DNA from: JBDWFY01 sp965275915
Lineage (GTDB): Bacteria > Pseudomonadota > Alphaproteobacteria > Rhizobiales > Stappiaceae
Assembly (NCBI GenBank): GCA_965275915.1
Contig: CBDHYI010000006.1
Span: 372,001-436,000 of the forward strand
Length of the DNA: 64,000 nucleotides
Direction of reading: 5' to 3'
The notes below the pieces were generated by a model. It searched no databases. It saw only the letters and a program-made list of their open reading frames with translations, and had not been told where the DNA came from. Of the stretch, positions 51,612 to 61,018 are shown piece after piece. The position numbers and the translations under genes were made by a program. The first letter of the stretch is position 1. Every line of letters starts with the position of its first letter.

Positions 51612-51998
51612 TCAGGAATTCGGCGTCCAGGCATCATAGTCCCCCGTCACATCCGGGCGCTGCTCCGGAGTCAGAATAGAGCCCGGTGGATGGTAGGCGT
51701 CCGATGTTCCTGTCCGATTGCCGATATGCTCTTTTTGCCAGCTGCGAGGATGATAGTCCCCTTCTTTGGGCGGCTGATCTGTACGATGATGCATCCAGCC
51801 GTGCCATCCGGGCGGGATCATGCTGGCTTCGGCCAGTCCATTATAGATAACCCAGCGGCGACGGCCGTCATATTCGCGATAATATTTGTTTCCGAATTCA
51901 TCCTCACCGACAAAGACGCCCTTGCGCCAGGTGAAAAAGCGCGTGCCAATCGTCTGGCTGTTCCACCAGGTGAATGTCTGCAGCAGAAAATTCTTCAT
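51612..51998 (-). CDS. NDUFA12 (B17.2) subunit of respiratory complex I
   Basis: NDUFA12 is an accessory subunit of complex I shared by mitochondria and Alphaproteobacteria. The 128-aa protein shows FLLQTFTWWNSQTIGTRFFTWRKGVFVGEDEFGNKYYREY, then RRRWVIYNG and MIPPGWHGWMHHRTDQPP, the family signature. The ATG at 51998 gives MKNFLLQTF; the upstream ATG at 52037 would add 13 residues. It is far from any nuo genes in the window, as usual for this gene. Confidence 0.93.
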   Translation of the reverse strand: MKNFLLQTFTWWNSQTIGTRFFTWRKGVFVGEDEFGNKYYREYDGRRRWVIYNGLAEASMIPPGWHGWMHHRTDQPPKEGDYHPRSWQKEHIGNRTGTSDAYHPPGSILTPEQRPDVTGDYDAWTPNS

Positions 51999-52069
51999 CG
52001 TCAGAAAGGCTCCGTCAAATCCGGGGCGACTATGCATAGTTGTCCCGGACTTGTCCAGAACCTCTGAAC

Positions 52070-52834
52070 TCAGAAGCGTCTTATTACCTCGGCAAAACCA
52101 CTGGCGCCGCTTCGATGGCTGACCGGACGCCCTTTCTGTCCGGGGATGGAGTCCGCATTGCCCAGTTTGTCGATGAGTTTTGTGGTTTCCCGGAAATCGA
52201 CGATATCGTCGTCGTCATCCGAGCCATCGTGGCTGAAGATGCGGTCGACCAGACCCTGCAGCTCCGTTGTGGCCCGATTTGTCTTCTCATGGTGAATGCG
52301 CGCGCGCGACAGGGAATCCCATTTCTCGCGATGCCCGTCCATGGTTTTTTCCATGCCCTCGATCTGATAATGATCCGCACCGTTGAGCACCATCGGGCGC
52401 GGATCCCGCGTGACCCATAACAGCCGGTCAAGGAGTGCCGCCGGAGACAGAGGCTTTACCAGGAGATGATGGGCTCCGGACCTCAGAGCCCTTTCAACCA
52501 ATGCTCGTGTCCCATGGGCGGTGATAAACATAAGCGGCACGTAGCAGAGCGGCGCCATCTGGCGCTGGCGGATCGAACGCAGAAGCTGGTAGCCGTTGGT
52601 CGGCTTCATTTTCCAGTCGGTCAGAATAATGTGAGGCGGTTCAGTCAGCATGGACTGAAGGGCTTCATCCGCTGTGTCGAAAACCCGGACGCGATAGACC
52701 CGCATCGCGATCAGCATCGAGCGGACGATTGTCTGCATGGACTTGGAATCATCAATAACAATGACGTCCAGTTCCTCAATCGGAACCTGATAGGCCGCAT
52801 GTTGACGGCGATATACGGTCTGCACCTTCGACAT
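52070..52834 (-). CDS. Response regulator with an unrecognised C-terminal region
   Basis: The 254-aa protein has a receiver domain (residues 20-145): DVIVIDDSKSMQTIV with the acidic pair, the phosphoacceptor Asp in ILTDWKMKPTNGY, FITAHG and HHLLVKPLSPA with the Lys. No DNA-binding or output domain is seen in the following 110 residues, which are charged and probably helical. The kinase partner is not in the window. It lies 72 nt upstream of NDUFA12 on the same strand, perhaps by chance. Confidence 0.82.
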   Translation of the reverse strand: MSKVQTVYRRQHAAYQVPIEELDVIVIDDSKSMQTIVRSMLIAMRVYRVRVFDTADEALQSMLTEPPHIILTDWKMKPTNGYQLLRSIRQRQMAPLCYVPLMFITAHGTRALVERALRSGAHHLLVKPLSPAALLDRLLWVTRDPRPMVLNGADHYQIEGMEKTMDGHREKWDSLSRARIHHEKTNRATTELQGLVDRIFSHDGSDDDDDIVDFRETTKLIDKLGNADSIPGQKGRPVSHRSGASGFAEVIRRF

Positions 52835-52910
52835 TCAAAGCCTCTGTTTTGTAAGCACGTTTTATAGTGCCACAGACGCTTTAACCTCCGTTGAACTCCA
52901 AGGAGACAAA

Positions 52911-53135
52911 TTGTTTAAAATTGACTCTAAGCCGGTACGCCCTCTCCAGTCGGCCCGGAGTTTTTTCTCCCAACCGGGTAATTGTGCTTTGTATGCAACA
53001 TGCACGCACTATGAAGACGGTAATAAGATATTTGCGCGGGAAATTATCTGGCTATTCTCCACAACCAAACAGGATAAAAAATTCTTTTTCCCAGGTGAAA
53101 ACACATCAAATCGAAAATCAATTTTAAACGAATAA
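52911..53135 (+). CDS. Possible 74-residue protein with TTG start
   Basis: AAGGAG lies 5 nt before the TTG, a good ribosome site, and the frame stays open for 74 codons in an AT-rich region. The product (LFKIDSKPVRPLQSARSFF..., with CALYATCTHYEDGNKIFAREI and FPGENTSNRKS) has no recognised family, no signal peptide and no clear membrane helix. It lies in the 900-base gap between the response regulator and nrdJ, on the nrdJ strand. It could be chance. Confidence 0.38.
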   Translation: MFKIDSKPVRPLQSARSFFSQPGNCALYATCTHYEDGNKIFAREIIWLFSTTKQDKKFFFPGENTSNRKSILNE

Positions 53136-53738
53136 CATCAGTCGCTTAACCAAAATATTTCAGGTGCATATTGTCTGCGGTGTGAGTCAGGAACTGCTGG
53201 ATTGTCACTCAATTGTCACACCGGCATGGCAGCAGATTATGGAACAGCAATTTAAGTCGGTCACGCAACGATCCGCTGATATCAAGGCGAAATCGGCAGA
53301 TTGGGATGTCCGAACTGTTTTTTGCTCCCCATAATTCACAGTCATGCACAAGATTTAGTCGTGCCATTGCGGCGAGCCACTATCCCTTGACGGTGAAAAG
53401 CGAGTCGGACTAGGTTTTGCGTGTGCGCTGTTGCGTGCTGGGGAAATTGGGGCGTCCGCCTCGCGTAACCTTCAGATTTGGTGGAAATTGGCTGTGCGTC
53501 GCGCTTGTTGACAAGTACCACGCAGCATCGTTTCGCGCCAATTTTGACGTGTTATTTAGTGACAAGAATGTCTGGGCACACTACATTTAGTATCTGTTCA
53601 GATTTATGACATAGCTTGGCGACTCGCAGATGGCGGTCAGCCACAACATTGGGATGCGTCGGTTCGAAGTCAGGCGTCACCGCCTAACAGGGTGGTCTGG
53701 TTGCGCGTGATTCTGTTCTGATGAAGGGGCTTTATTAA
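53136..53738. other. Long non-coding upstream region of nrdJ
   Basis: About 600 bases lie before nrdJ with no supported gene. The features are a stem CGGTGTGA (53178-53185) / TCACACCG (53216-53223) with a 30-base loop, a TTGACA at 53508-53513, and the NrdR-type tandem boxes with an overlapping promoter at 53547-53593. I could not recognise a cobalamin riboswitch. Confidence 0.55.
53547..53593 (+). promoter_or_regulatory. Tandem NrdR-type boxes overlapping the nrdJ promoter
   Basis: The downstream box ACACTACATTTAGTAT (53578-53593) matches 13 of 16 positions of an ACACTATATATAGTGT-type NrdR box. An upstream weaker box (53547-53562, right half TTTAGTGA) begins exactly 31 bases earlier, the helical spacing typical of NrdR pairs. 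They cover a promoter: GTGACA (53559-53564), 17 bases, TACATT (53582-53587). Repression by NrdR when dATP is high is inferred. Confidence 0.6.
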
Positions 53739-56700
53739 ATGCGGATTGAACGGCAATACACCAAGGCAAATAAGTCGCCTTATGCTGATATAACTTTCAG
53801 GACGGCAACGAGCGAGATTCGGAATCCGGATGGTTCGATCGTGTTCCGGCTTGAGAATATTCAAGTGCCCGACACCTGGTCTCAGGTTGCCAGCGATATT
53901 ATTGCACAAAAATACTTCCGTAAGGCCGGTGTTCCCGCACGGCTGAAGAAGGTTGAGGAAAACACGGTTCCATCCTGGCTTTGGCGCTCGGAAGCGGATC
54001 TGGATGCACTCGAAAAATTACCGGAAAAAGAAAGATACGGATCGGAAACCGATTCCTGTCAGGTTTTTGACCGTCTCGCCGGCACGTGGACCTATTGGGG
54101 CTGGAAAGGCGGCTATTTCGACAGTGAAAAGGACGCACGTGCCTTCTTTGACGAACTGCGTTATATGCTCGCAACGCAGAAAGTCGCACCCAACTCCCCG
54201 CAATGGTTCAATACCGGTCTGCACTGGGCCTATGGCATCGATGGTCCGAGCCAGGGGCATCATTATGTCGACTTCCAGACCGGTCGTCTGACCAAGTCCA
54301 AAACGGCATACGAGCATCCTCAGCCCCATGCCTGCTTTATCCAATCGATCGGTGACGATCTGGTCAACGACGGCGGCATTATGGATCTCTGGGTTCGCGA
54401 AGCCCGTCTTTTCAAATACGGCTCCGGCACCGGATCCAACTTCTCTTATCTTAGAGGAGAAGGTGAGCCCTTATCCGGTGGCGGCAAATCATCGGGTCTG
54501 ATGAGCTTCCTGAAAATCGGTGATCGTGCCGCCGGCGCAATCAAATCCGGTGGAACGACGCGACGGGCGGCAAAAATGGTCGTCGTCGATATTGATCATC
54601 CGGATATTGAAAAATATATCGACTGGAAAGTGCGCGAGGAGCAAAAGGTCGCGGCCCTCGTCACGGGTTCCAAAATCGCGTCCAAGCATTTGAAAGCAAT
54701 CATGAAAGCCTGCGTCAACTGCGATGGCCCCGGCGATGATTGTTTTGATGTGACCAAAAATCCTGCCCTGAAACGAGAAGTTCGCGCGGCAAAGAAGAAT
54801 CATGTGCCGGAAAACTATATTCAGCGCGTCATTCAGTTCGCCAGGCAGGGCTACAAGGACATAGAGTTCCCGGTTTATGATACGGATTGGGATTCGGAGG
54901 CCTATCTGACGGTATCGGGCCAGAACTCGAACAACTCCGTGCGCGTGACCGATGACTTCCTGCGGGCTGTCGAACAGGACGGCTCCTGGGAACTGACACG
55001 GAGAACGGACGGCAAGCTGCACAAGAGTGTTCCGGCCCGCGAACTGTGGGACAAAATCGGGTATGCGGCCTGGGCATCGGCCGATCCGGGTATTCAGTAT
55101 CATACGACGATCAACGACTGGCACACCTGCCGGGCATCCGGTGACATTCGGGCTTCAAACCCGTGTTCTGAATATATGTTCCTGGACGACACGGCCTGTA
55201 ACCTTGCATCGCTCAATCTCCTGCAGTTCAGAAACAGCGACAACAGCTTTGATGTCGACAAATTCGAGCATGCCACCCGGCTCTGGACCATCGTTTTGGA
55301 AATCTCCGTCCTGATGGCCCAGTTCCCGTCCAAGGAAATTGCCAGACGGTCTTACGAATATCGTACCCTTGGATTGGGCTACGCCAATATCGGCGGTCTG
55401 CTGATGACCTCCGGGATTCCCTATGATTCTGCTGAAGGTCGGGCGCTCTGCGGCGCGATTACAGCGGTCATGACCGGTGTTTCTTACGCGACGTCCGCTG
55501 AGATGGCCGGTGAGCTTGGCAGCTTCCCAAGCTACAAGCCGAATGCGGACCATATGCTTCGGGTTATCCGGAACCATCGTCGGGCGGCCTATGGCGAGAG
55601 CGATGGCTATGAGCAACTGAACACCGCTCCGGTGCCGCTTGACTATGCATCCTGCCCGAACAGCACGCTCATCGATCGGGCGCAAAAAGCCTGGGACAAG
55701 GCGCTGGAACTGGGTGAAGAGCATGGCTACCGCAATGCCCAGGCGACCGTTATCGCGCCAACGGGCACAATCGGCCTTGTCATGGATTGCGATACGACCG
55801 GTATCGAGCCGGACTTCGCTTTGGTGAAATTCAAGAAGCTGGCCGGTGGCGGCTACTTCAAGATTATCAACCGGGCCGTGCCCGAGGCGCTGCGTCATCT
55901 TGGTTATGGCGAAGCGCAGATTGCCGAGATCGAAGCCTATGCGGTCGGCCATGGCTCGCTTAGCCAGGCTCCGGCGATCAACACGGCATCCCTGTCGGCA
56001 AAGGGGTTCACGGACGAGAAACTCGCTCTGATCAACAACGGTCTTGAAACGGCGTTCGATATCAAGTTTGTCTTCAATCGCTGGACGCTTGGTGATGACT
56101 TCCTGACCGAAACGTTGAATGTCACTACCGAGCAACTCGAGGACACCGAGTTCAACCTCCTGGCACATCTGGGATTCTCCAAATCCGATATTGAGGCGGC
56201 CAATACCCATGTCTGCGGTGCAATGACCCTGGAAGGGGCCCCTCACCTCAAGGAGACGGATCTGGCGGTCTTTGACTGCGCGAATCCATGTGGTCGCATC
56301 GGCAAGCGCTTCCTGTCGGTTGAAAGTCACATTCGGATGATGGCAGCGGCTCAGCCCTTCATCTCCGGTGCGATTTCCAAGACGATCAATATGCCAAACA
56401 GCGCTGATGTAGAGGCCTGTAACGAAGCCTACATGCTGTCCTGGCGCTTGGCCCTGAAAGCCAACGCACTTTATCGCGATGGCTCCAAATTGTCCCAGCC
56501 GTTGAACTCTCAGCTTCTGTCGGATGATGAGGATGAGGCTGAAGATGTGGTCGAATCCATCGTGGCCAAGCCGTCTCAGGCCCGGGCGGAAGCAATAGCC
56601 GAGCGTATCGTGGAGCGCATCGTAGAACGCAACATCCGGACGCGTGATAAACTCCCCGGTCGTCGTAAGGGCTACACTCAGAAAGCGGCTGTGGGCGGGC

Positions 56701-57413
56701 ATAAGGTCTATCTCCGGACCGGCGAATATGACGATGGCCGCCTTGGCGAAATCTTCATCGATATGCACAAGGAAGGCGCCGCCTTCCGCTCGCTGATGAA
56801 CAATTTTGCCATCGCGATTTCCCTCGGCCTGCAATATGGCGTGCCTCTGGAAGAATATGTCGATGCCTTCACGTTCACCCGGTTTGAACCGGCCGGAATG
56901 GTTCAGGGCAACGATGCAATCAAGAATGCAACATCCATTCTCGATTATGTCTTCCGTGAACTCGCTGTGTCCTATCTGGGGCGGCATGATCTTGCACACG
57001 TCAATCCTGAAGATATCGGAACCACCGTGATGGGCGGGGGCGAAGACAGCCAGACGGATACCGTCGTTTCAAAAGGTCTCGTTCGCGGCCAGACGGAGAA
57101 ATTCCGTGTCGTACCGGAGGTTGAGCAGAAACTGGCCGCAACAAAAGTTGCCGTTGCTGCGGGAAGCAATCCTGTGTCGGCCATGACAAATGCAGCAGCG
57201 TCGGCTTTCAGTCGGGATGTCGAAGTCGAAACGGTGGTTTCCGTTTCATCAGGCGCCGCGGACGCACAGCCAAGCGTGACGGATCGCGTTGCCAGGGCCC
57301 GCATGCAGGGCTACGAAGGCGAAGCTTGCTCCGAATGCGGCAATTTCACAATGGTCCGCAACGGAACATGCCTGAAGTGTGACACCTGCGGGTCGACGTC
57401 CGGATGTAGCTGA
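53739..57413 (+). CDS. nrdJ: Adenosylcobalamin-dependent (class II) ribonucleotide reductase
   Basis: NrdJ reduces ribonucleotides to deoxyribonucleotides using a B12-derived radical and needs no oxygen. The 1224-aa protein has an N-terminal domain, the GSGTGSNFSYLRGEGEPLSGGG phosphate-binding region, the catalytic region NPCSEYMFLDDTACNLASLNL, ATVIAPTGTIGLVMDCDTTGIEPDF and a C-terminal zinc-like tail CSECGNFTMVRNGTCLKCDTCGSTSGC that probably holds the redox cysteines. It is much longer than NrdA. Class II enzymes of this length are normal in Rhizobiales. It appears to lie behind tandem NrdR boxes. Confidence 0.97.
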   Translation: MRIERQYTKANKSPYADITFRTATSEIRNPDGSIVFRLENIQVPDTWSQVASDIIAQKYFRKAGVPARLKKVEENTVPSWLWRSEADLDALEKLPEKERYGSETDSCQVFDRLAGTWTYWGWKGGYFDSEKDARAFFDELRYMLATQKVAPNSPQWFNTGLHWAYGIDGPSQGHHYVDFQTGRLTKSKTAYEHPQPHACFIQSIGDDLVNDGGIMDLWVREARLFKYGSGTGSNFSYLRGEGEPLSGGGKSSGLMSFLKIGDRAAGAIKSGGTTRRAAKMVVVDIDHPDIEKYIDWKVREEQKVAALVTGSKIASKHLKAIMKACVNCDGPGDDCFDVTKNPALKREVRAAKKNHVPENYIQRVIQFARQGYKDIEFPVYDTDWDSEAYLTVSGQNSNNSVRVTDDFLRAVEQDGSWELTRRTDGKLHKSVPARELWDKIGYAAWASADPGIQYHTTINDWHTCRASGDIRASNPCSEYMFLDDTACNLASLNLLQFRNSDNSFDVDKFEHATRLWTIVLEISVLMAQFPSKEIARRSYEYRTLGLGYANIGGLLMTSGIPYDSAEGRALCGAITAVMTGVSYATSAEMAGELGSFPSYKPNADHMLRVIRNHRRAAYGESDGYEQLNTAPVPLDYASCPNSTLIDRAQKAWDKALELGEEHGYRNAQATVIAPTGTIGLVMDCDTTGIEPDFALVKFKKLAGGGYFKIINRAVPEALRHLGYGEAQIAEIEAYAVGHGSLSQAPAINTASLSAKGFTDEKLALINNGLETAFDIKFVFNRWTLGDDFLTETLNVTTEQLEDTEFNLLAHLGFSKSDIEAANTHVCGAMTLEGAPHLKETDLAVFDCANPCGRIGKRFLSVESHIRMMAAAQPFISGAISKTINMPNSADVEACNEAYMLSWRLALKANALYRDGSKLSQPLNSQLLSDDEDEAEDVVESIVAKPSQARAEAIAERIVERIVERNIRTRDKLPGRRKGYTQKAAVGGHKVYLRTGEYDDGRLGEIFIDMHKEGAAFRSLMNNFAIAISLGLQYGVPLEEYVDAFTFTRFEPAGMVQGNDAIKNATSILDYVFRELAVSYLGRHDLAHVNPEDIGTTVMGGGEDSQTDTVVSKGLVRGQTEKFRVVPEVEQKLAATKVAVAAGSNPVSAMTNAAASAFSRDVEVETVVSVSSGAADAQPSVTDRVARARMQGYEGEACSECGNFTMVRNGTCLKCDTCGSTSGCS

Positions 57414-57474
57414 TCCGGGATACCTGCGGCCCCATCAGGACGCGCAGGCGTGCGTGAAATATTACGTGATACCG

Positions 57475-57512
57475 GCAACCTGCTTCTGAATGGAAGCGGG
57501 TTGCTTTTTTTT
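57475..57512 (+). terminator. Rho-independent terminator after nrdJ
   Basis: GCAACCTGCTTC (57475-57486) pairs with GAAGCGGGTTGC (57493-57504), with one G-T pair and the loop TGAATG, and eight T follow. It is one of the strongest terminators in the window. Confidence 0.92.
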
Positions 57513-57591
57513 GACATTTCAAATTAAAGCCGGTTTTCAGGAAGCTTGCGCCTGAAAGCAGAACACCGGCATGCAATCAATCCGATCGTTT

Positions 57592-60500
57592 TTACGATCC
57601 GCCGGCATTAAGATACGTCTTCGGCCCCCTGCCCGCTTGCCTCTTCAGAGCGTGAGCCATCCGCATCTCGCAATACATGCGTTCTGAGATATCTTTCCCC
57701 GTCCGCTTCAGTTTTGAATACACGGTGTGATCCGGAAGGACGCTTCGGCGATGCCAGATATGTGCTTCAAGCGGCCGCATCTTCAGCGAGGTTGATATTT
57801 TTTCCGCCTTTTCAAAGGAAACAAGGCCATCCGCAATGTCACCACCGTCGACCAACGCAGCTCCAACCAGATAATGTGCCCACGCGATATGGGCTTTTTC
57901 GCCCGAGGCCTCACACTCCCCAAGCATTGTTCTTGCACTCTCGAGCGCGTCTGCCGGGGTGCACGCCAGCAGTTTTACCTCACAGATCCAGCGCGAACAA
58001 AATGAGCGCATGGATGCCAAGTCCATCTTGTCCGCTTGCTGCAATGCACGCTCCGAAAGCTCCTTCGCTCTGTCGGAATTTCCCTCAAGCGCACACGCAT
58101 AACCGAGCGCCGCTGCAACCCGGGGGAAAAGAATACGAACGTCGGCGCGCTCGCACATTGTCACGCCATCCTGCAAGTATCTGACGGCTTCTTTCACCTC
58201 ACCCCGCATGAGCAATACGCCGCCAAGCGCCAGATTGCCCTGAATGTCGTCGAAAGGACGGCCGGTCAAACGTGCCAGCTCTTTTGATTCATGAGCCCAT
58301 TTCAGCGCAGTATCGAAATTTCCCAGCTCCGCGGCACCCCAGGAGATCCAGCCTGCGGAGACAACAGACGGCGTTGCAAACATTCCGAATCGGGATTTAA
58401 GCTGGTCTCGGCCGCGCAGATCCTCGTTGAAATCCAGATACTGGATGGAACGGGCAAAATCGCCGATCGAGTAATAGGCAAGGCCCAGAATAAAACGCGT
58501 GACGATCTGGAGGCCGAAATTGTCGCTGTTATCCGCTGATCGAAGAGACAGTTCTCCGTATTCAATGGATTGCTCCCAATCACCGACAAGCCAGTAATAA
58601 TGAGCGAGATAGGAATATGTCAGCGTCAGTTGCGCGTCGTTGCGGCTTTTGATGCCAATTTCCGCAGCTTCGAGTAAATAGGGAAGAATCTCGCGATGCC
58701 GGCCCAGAGGCATAAGGGCATTTCTGATATCGAGGCGAATATCCATGCCGAATTTCAGGGGACAATCCGTTTCTGGGAGTTTTTTGCTTAACGTGAGACT
58801 TTTGCCCAAAGAATCGACCGCTTGCTGACAGGCGGATCTTGCAAGTGCGACCTGCCCGGCCTGGTGAAAATATGTTGTTGCTCTCTGCCAGTCTTCCGCA
58901 CGCTCGGAATGAAATGCCAGAAAATCGACCTGCGGGTCTGTCTCAGTGGCGAATTTGGCCTCAACAACGCCAACAATCTGCCGGTGGAGCGCCTTGCGCT
59001 GTTTCTTCAACAAGGTGCCATAAGCAACATCATGCGTCAGCTCATGATTGAAAACGAGAATTCTCTCTGAGTTCTTCTGCTTGGGATGAAGAAACGCAGC
59101 CCTTTCCAAAGCATGCAATTCCTCCTTTATATCGTCTTCATCCAACTGAAGGAGAGCCGCAAGAATCGGCAGTCTGACTTCCTGGCCGATCGCGGCGGCA
59201 TGGCGAAGAATGTGTTTCTCCTTTGTCGGCAACCGATCAATACGGGCCGCAAGGACGCCATGCACGGTTGCCGGCACTTGCAGATCGTCTATTGACGTTT
59301 CCAGTGAATAGTTGCCGGGCGTTCCCGAGAGGGTCTTATCGGCAACCAGACTGCGGACAAGTTCTTGAATAAAGAAAGGATTGCCGTTCGTTCGCCTGAG
59401 CAGTTCCTGCCGCAGACCGATAAACTCCTGATCGGCGCCAAGAAGATGATTGAGAAAAACTTCCGCTTCATTAATTCGCAGTTTTCGAACCGGCACTTGC
59501 TGATAGTGTGTATTTCCTTGCCAGTCTTCCTCAAATCCCTGCCGGTATGCGGTCAGCAACAAAATCTTTGACCCTGATATTGCGCCGGCTAACTTGGTCA
59601 GGATTTGGAGGCTTTCATCGTCAATCCACTGCAGGTCGTCGATGATGATCAGAAGATGTTCTTCTTTACACCGAGCCTGCAGTAAATCGATCACCGACTG
59701 TTCGATTTTTTGCCGTCTCTGCGTTGCCGGCTGATCAAGCCAGGCTTCGTCCCGATTTTGTCCCAACAAGGCCTTAATGGCTGGAAGAATGGACAGACTG
59801 AGATCGTTCAGTTTGGCTGCCAGCTTTTCTTCCAGGCCGTTTTCGTTTTTCAAATCAGGGATCTGCAACAACCTGACAACCAACTCTATGATCGCACTGA
59901 AGGGCGCGGGTTTGACATGCGAGAGCCCCGATGCCTTCAAGATGGTCTGCCGGGTGTCGCTGCGGGTCGCAACAAAATGATCGATCAATGTCGACTTTCC
60001 GATGCCGGGTTCTCCGACAAGTGCGATGACCCTGCCCGTTCCGTCCGCTGAGTCCCTGAAGGCATCATCCAGAATCTGGAGTTCAATCTTCCGCGTGACG
60101 AACGGAAGGTCCGTTTCGGCGCGTTTTCTGGAGTTGAGCGTGCCATCGATGGACAGGACTTTATATATGGCGACCTTGTCTTTGAGGCCTTTTATATATT
60201 GCGGCCCCAGCGCTTGTGCGGTGACATTTGCCGCCACCAGCTCAAAAGTCGACTCGGCAATAAATATCGTACCGGGCTCGGCGCGCTGTTCCATGCGGGC
60301 GGCCAGGTGGGCTGTTTGCCCGAACGCTGTATATTGCATGTCAAATCCGCGTCCGCGTTCGCTGACAACCACTTCTCCGGAGTTGATTCCGGCCCGCAGG
60401 GTGATGGCCATCCCTTTGGCGGCAGGAAAAACACGCATGTTTTCCAGCATCGTTTCCGCGGCAAGACAAGCGCGGAGCGCGTGGTCTTCATAAGCGGCCG

Positions 60501-60897
60501 GCGCCCCGAAAATCGCCATTATTCCATCGCCCATAGCCTGGCTGACTGTACCGCCGAACTGACCGACCGCTGAGGACATACCGTCAAGGACATATTCGAG
60601 AAGGTCTTTGGCCTGCTCCGGATCGGGGTCCAGCAGTTGCAGCGAACTGCAAAGATCCGCAAAAAGTATACTGACCTGTTTCCGCTCGGTGTCGGGACGT
60701 TCGTTCCACTGCTTCCAGTTGGCTGGCTGGTGTTCCAGAGCCGTCTTGGCGCTGGCACCGCATCGCGTACAGAATAAAGCCCCCGCTGACAGGTGGTTGC
60801 CGCAATGCGCGCATTGCCGATTCAGTTTCGCTCCGCAATTCGAGCAGTAGTTTGAACCGATTGCGTTCTGTTTGCTGCAGTCTGGGCAAGTGATCAT
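57592..60897 (-). CDS. Zinc-ribbon / class III cyclase-homology / AAA ATPase / TPR protein
   Basis: The 1101-aa protein has two N-terminal zinc ribbons (CPDCSKQNAIGSNYCSNCG and CAHCGNHLSAGALFCTRCG), a cyclase domain (about 65-260) with both metal aspartates (ILFADLCSS and QAMGDGIMAIFGAP), an ATPase domain with Walker A LVGEPGIGKSTLI and Walker B LLIIIDDLQWID, and a long TPR-like C-terminus. The base-selecting Lys and Asp of the cyclase are Gln (SQAMGDG, MQYTAFG) and the transition-state Asn is His (TAHLAARME), so it may not make cAMP. The Met at 60897 matches the ribbon start, though the ribosome site is poor. It is a probable signalling ATPase. Confidence 0.83.
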   Translation of the reverse strand: MITCPDCSKQNAIGSNYCSNCGAKLNRQCAHCGNHLSAGALFCTRCGASAKTALEHQPANWKQWNERPDTERKQVSILFADLCSSLQLLDPDPEQAKDLLEYVLDGMSSAVGQFGGTVSQAMGDGIMAIFGAPAAYEDHALRACLAAETMLENMRVFPAAKGMAITLRAGINSGEVVVSERGRGFDMQYTAFGQTAHLAARMEQRAEPGTIFIAESTFELVAANVTAQALGPQYIKGLKDKVAIYKVLSIDGTLNSRKRAETDLPFVTRKIELQILDDAFRDSADGTGRVIALVGEPGIGKSTLIDHFVATRSDTRQTILKASGLSHVKPAPFSAIIELVVRLLQIPDLKNENGLEEKLAAKLNDLSLSILPAIKALLGQNRDEAWLDQPATQRRQKIEQSVIDLLQARCKEEHLLIIIDDLQWIDDESLQILTKLAGAISGSKILLLTAYRQGFEEDWQGNTHYQQVPVRKLRINEAEVFLNHLLGADQEFIGLRQELLRRTNGNPFFIQELVRSLVADKTLSGTPGNYSLETSIDDLQVPATVHGVLAARIDRLPTKEKHILRHAAAIGQEVRLPILAALLQLDEDDIKEELHALERAAFLHPKQKNSERILVFNHELTHDVAYGTLLKKQRKALHRQIVGVVEAKFATETDPQVDFLAFHSERAEDWQRATTYFHQAGQVALARSACQQAVDSLGKSLTLSKKLPETDCPLKFGMDIRLDIRNALMPLGRHREILPYLLEAAEIGIKSRNDAQLTLTYSYLAHYYWLVGDWEQSIEYGELSLRSADNSDNFGLQIVTRFILGLAYYSIGDFARSIQYLDFNEDLRGRDQLKSRFGMFATPSVVSAGWISWGAAELGNFDTALKWAHESKELARLTGRPFDDIQGNLALGGVLLMRGEVKEAVRYLQDGVTMCERADVRILFPRVAAALGYACALEGNSDRAKELSERALQQADKMDLASMRSFCSRWICEVKLLACTPADALESARTMLGECEASGEKAHIAWAHYLVGAALVDGGDIADGLVSFEKAEKISTSLKMRPLEAHIWHRRSVLPDHTVYSKLKRTGKDISERMYCEMRMAHALKRQAGRGPKTYLNAGGS

Positions 60898-61018
60898 ATC
60901 AACTGACACGGAATACCTTTTGCAGGGGTTGACCTTGAAAAACGCTGCTTCTACCCTGACGATCACATGAGGATATTACAGCTATTTCCACATTCTTTGC
61001 CAAATAATTGGGGCGCCG

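Noticed and set aside
53136..53738. Cobalamin riboswitch before the B12-dependent reductase
   Set aside because: I could not find the conserved B12-box core or the expected helices; class II reductase genes usually do not carry one.
55155..56999. 614-codon open frame on the minus strand inside nrdJ
   Set aside because: It is a shadow of nrdJ, whose sense frame has all class II reductase motifs.
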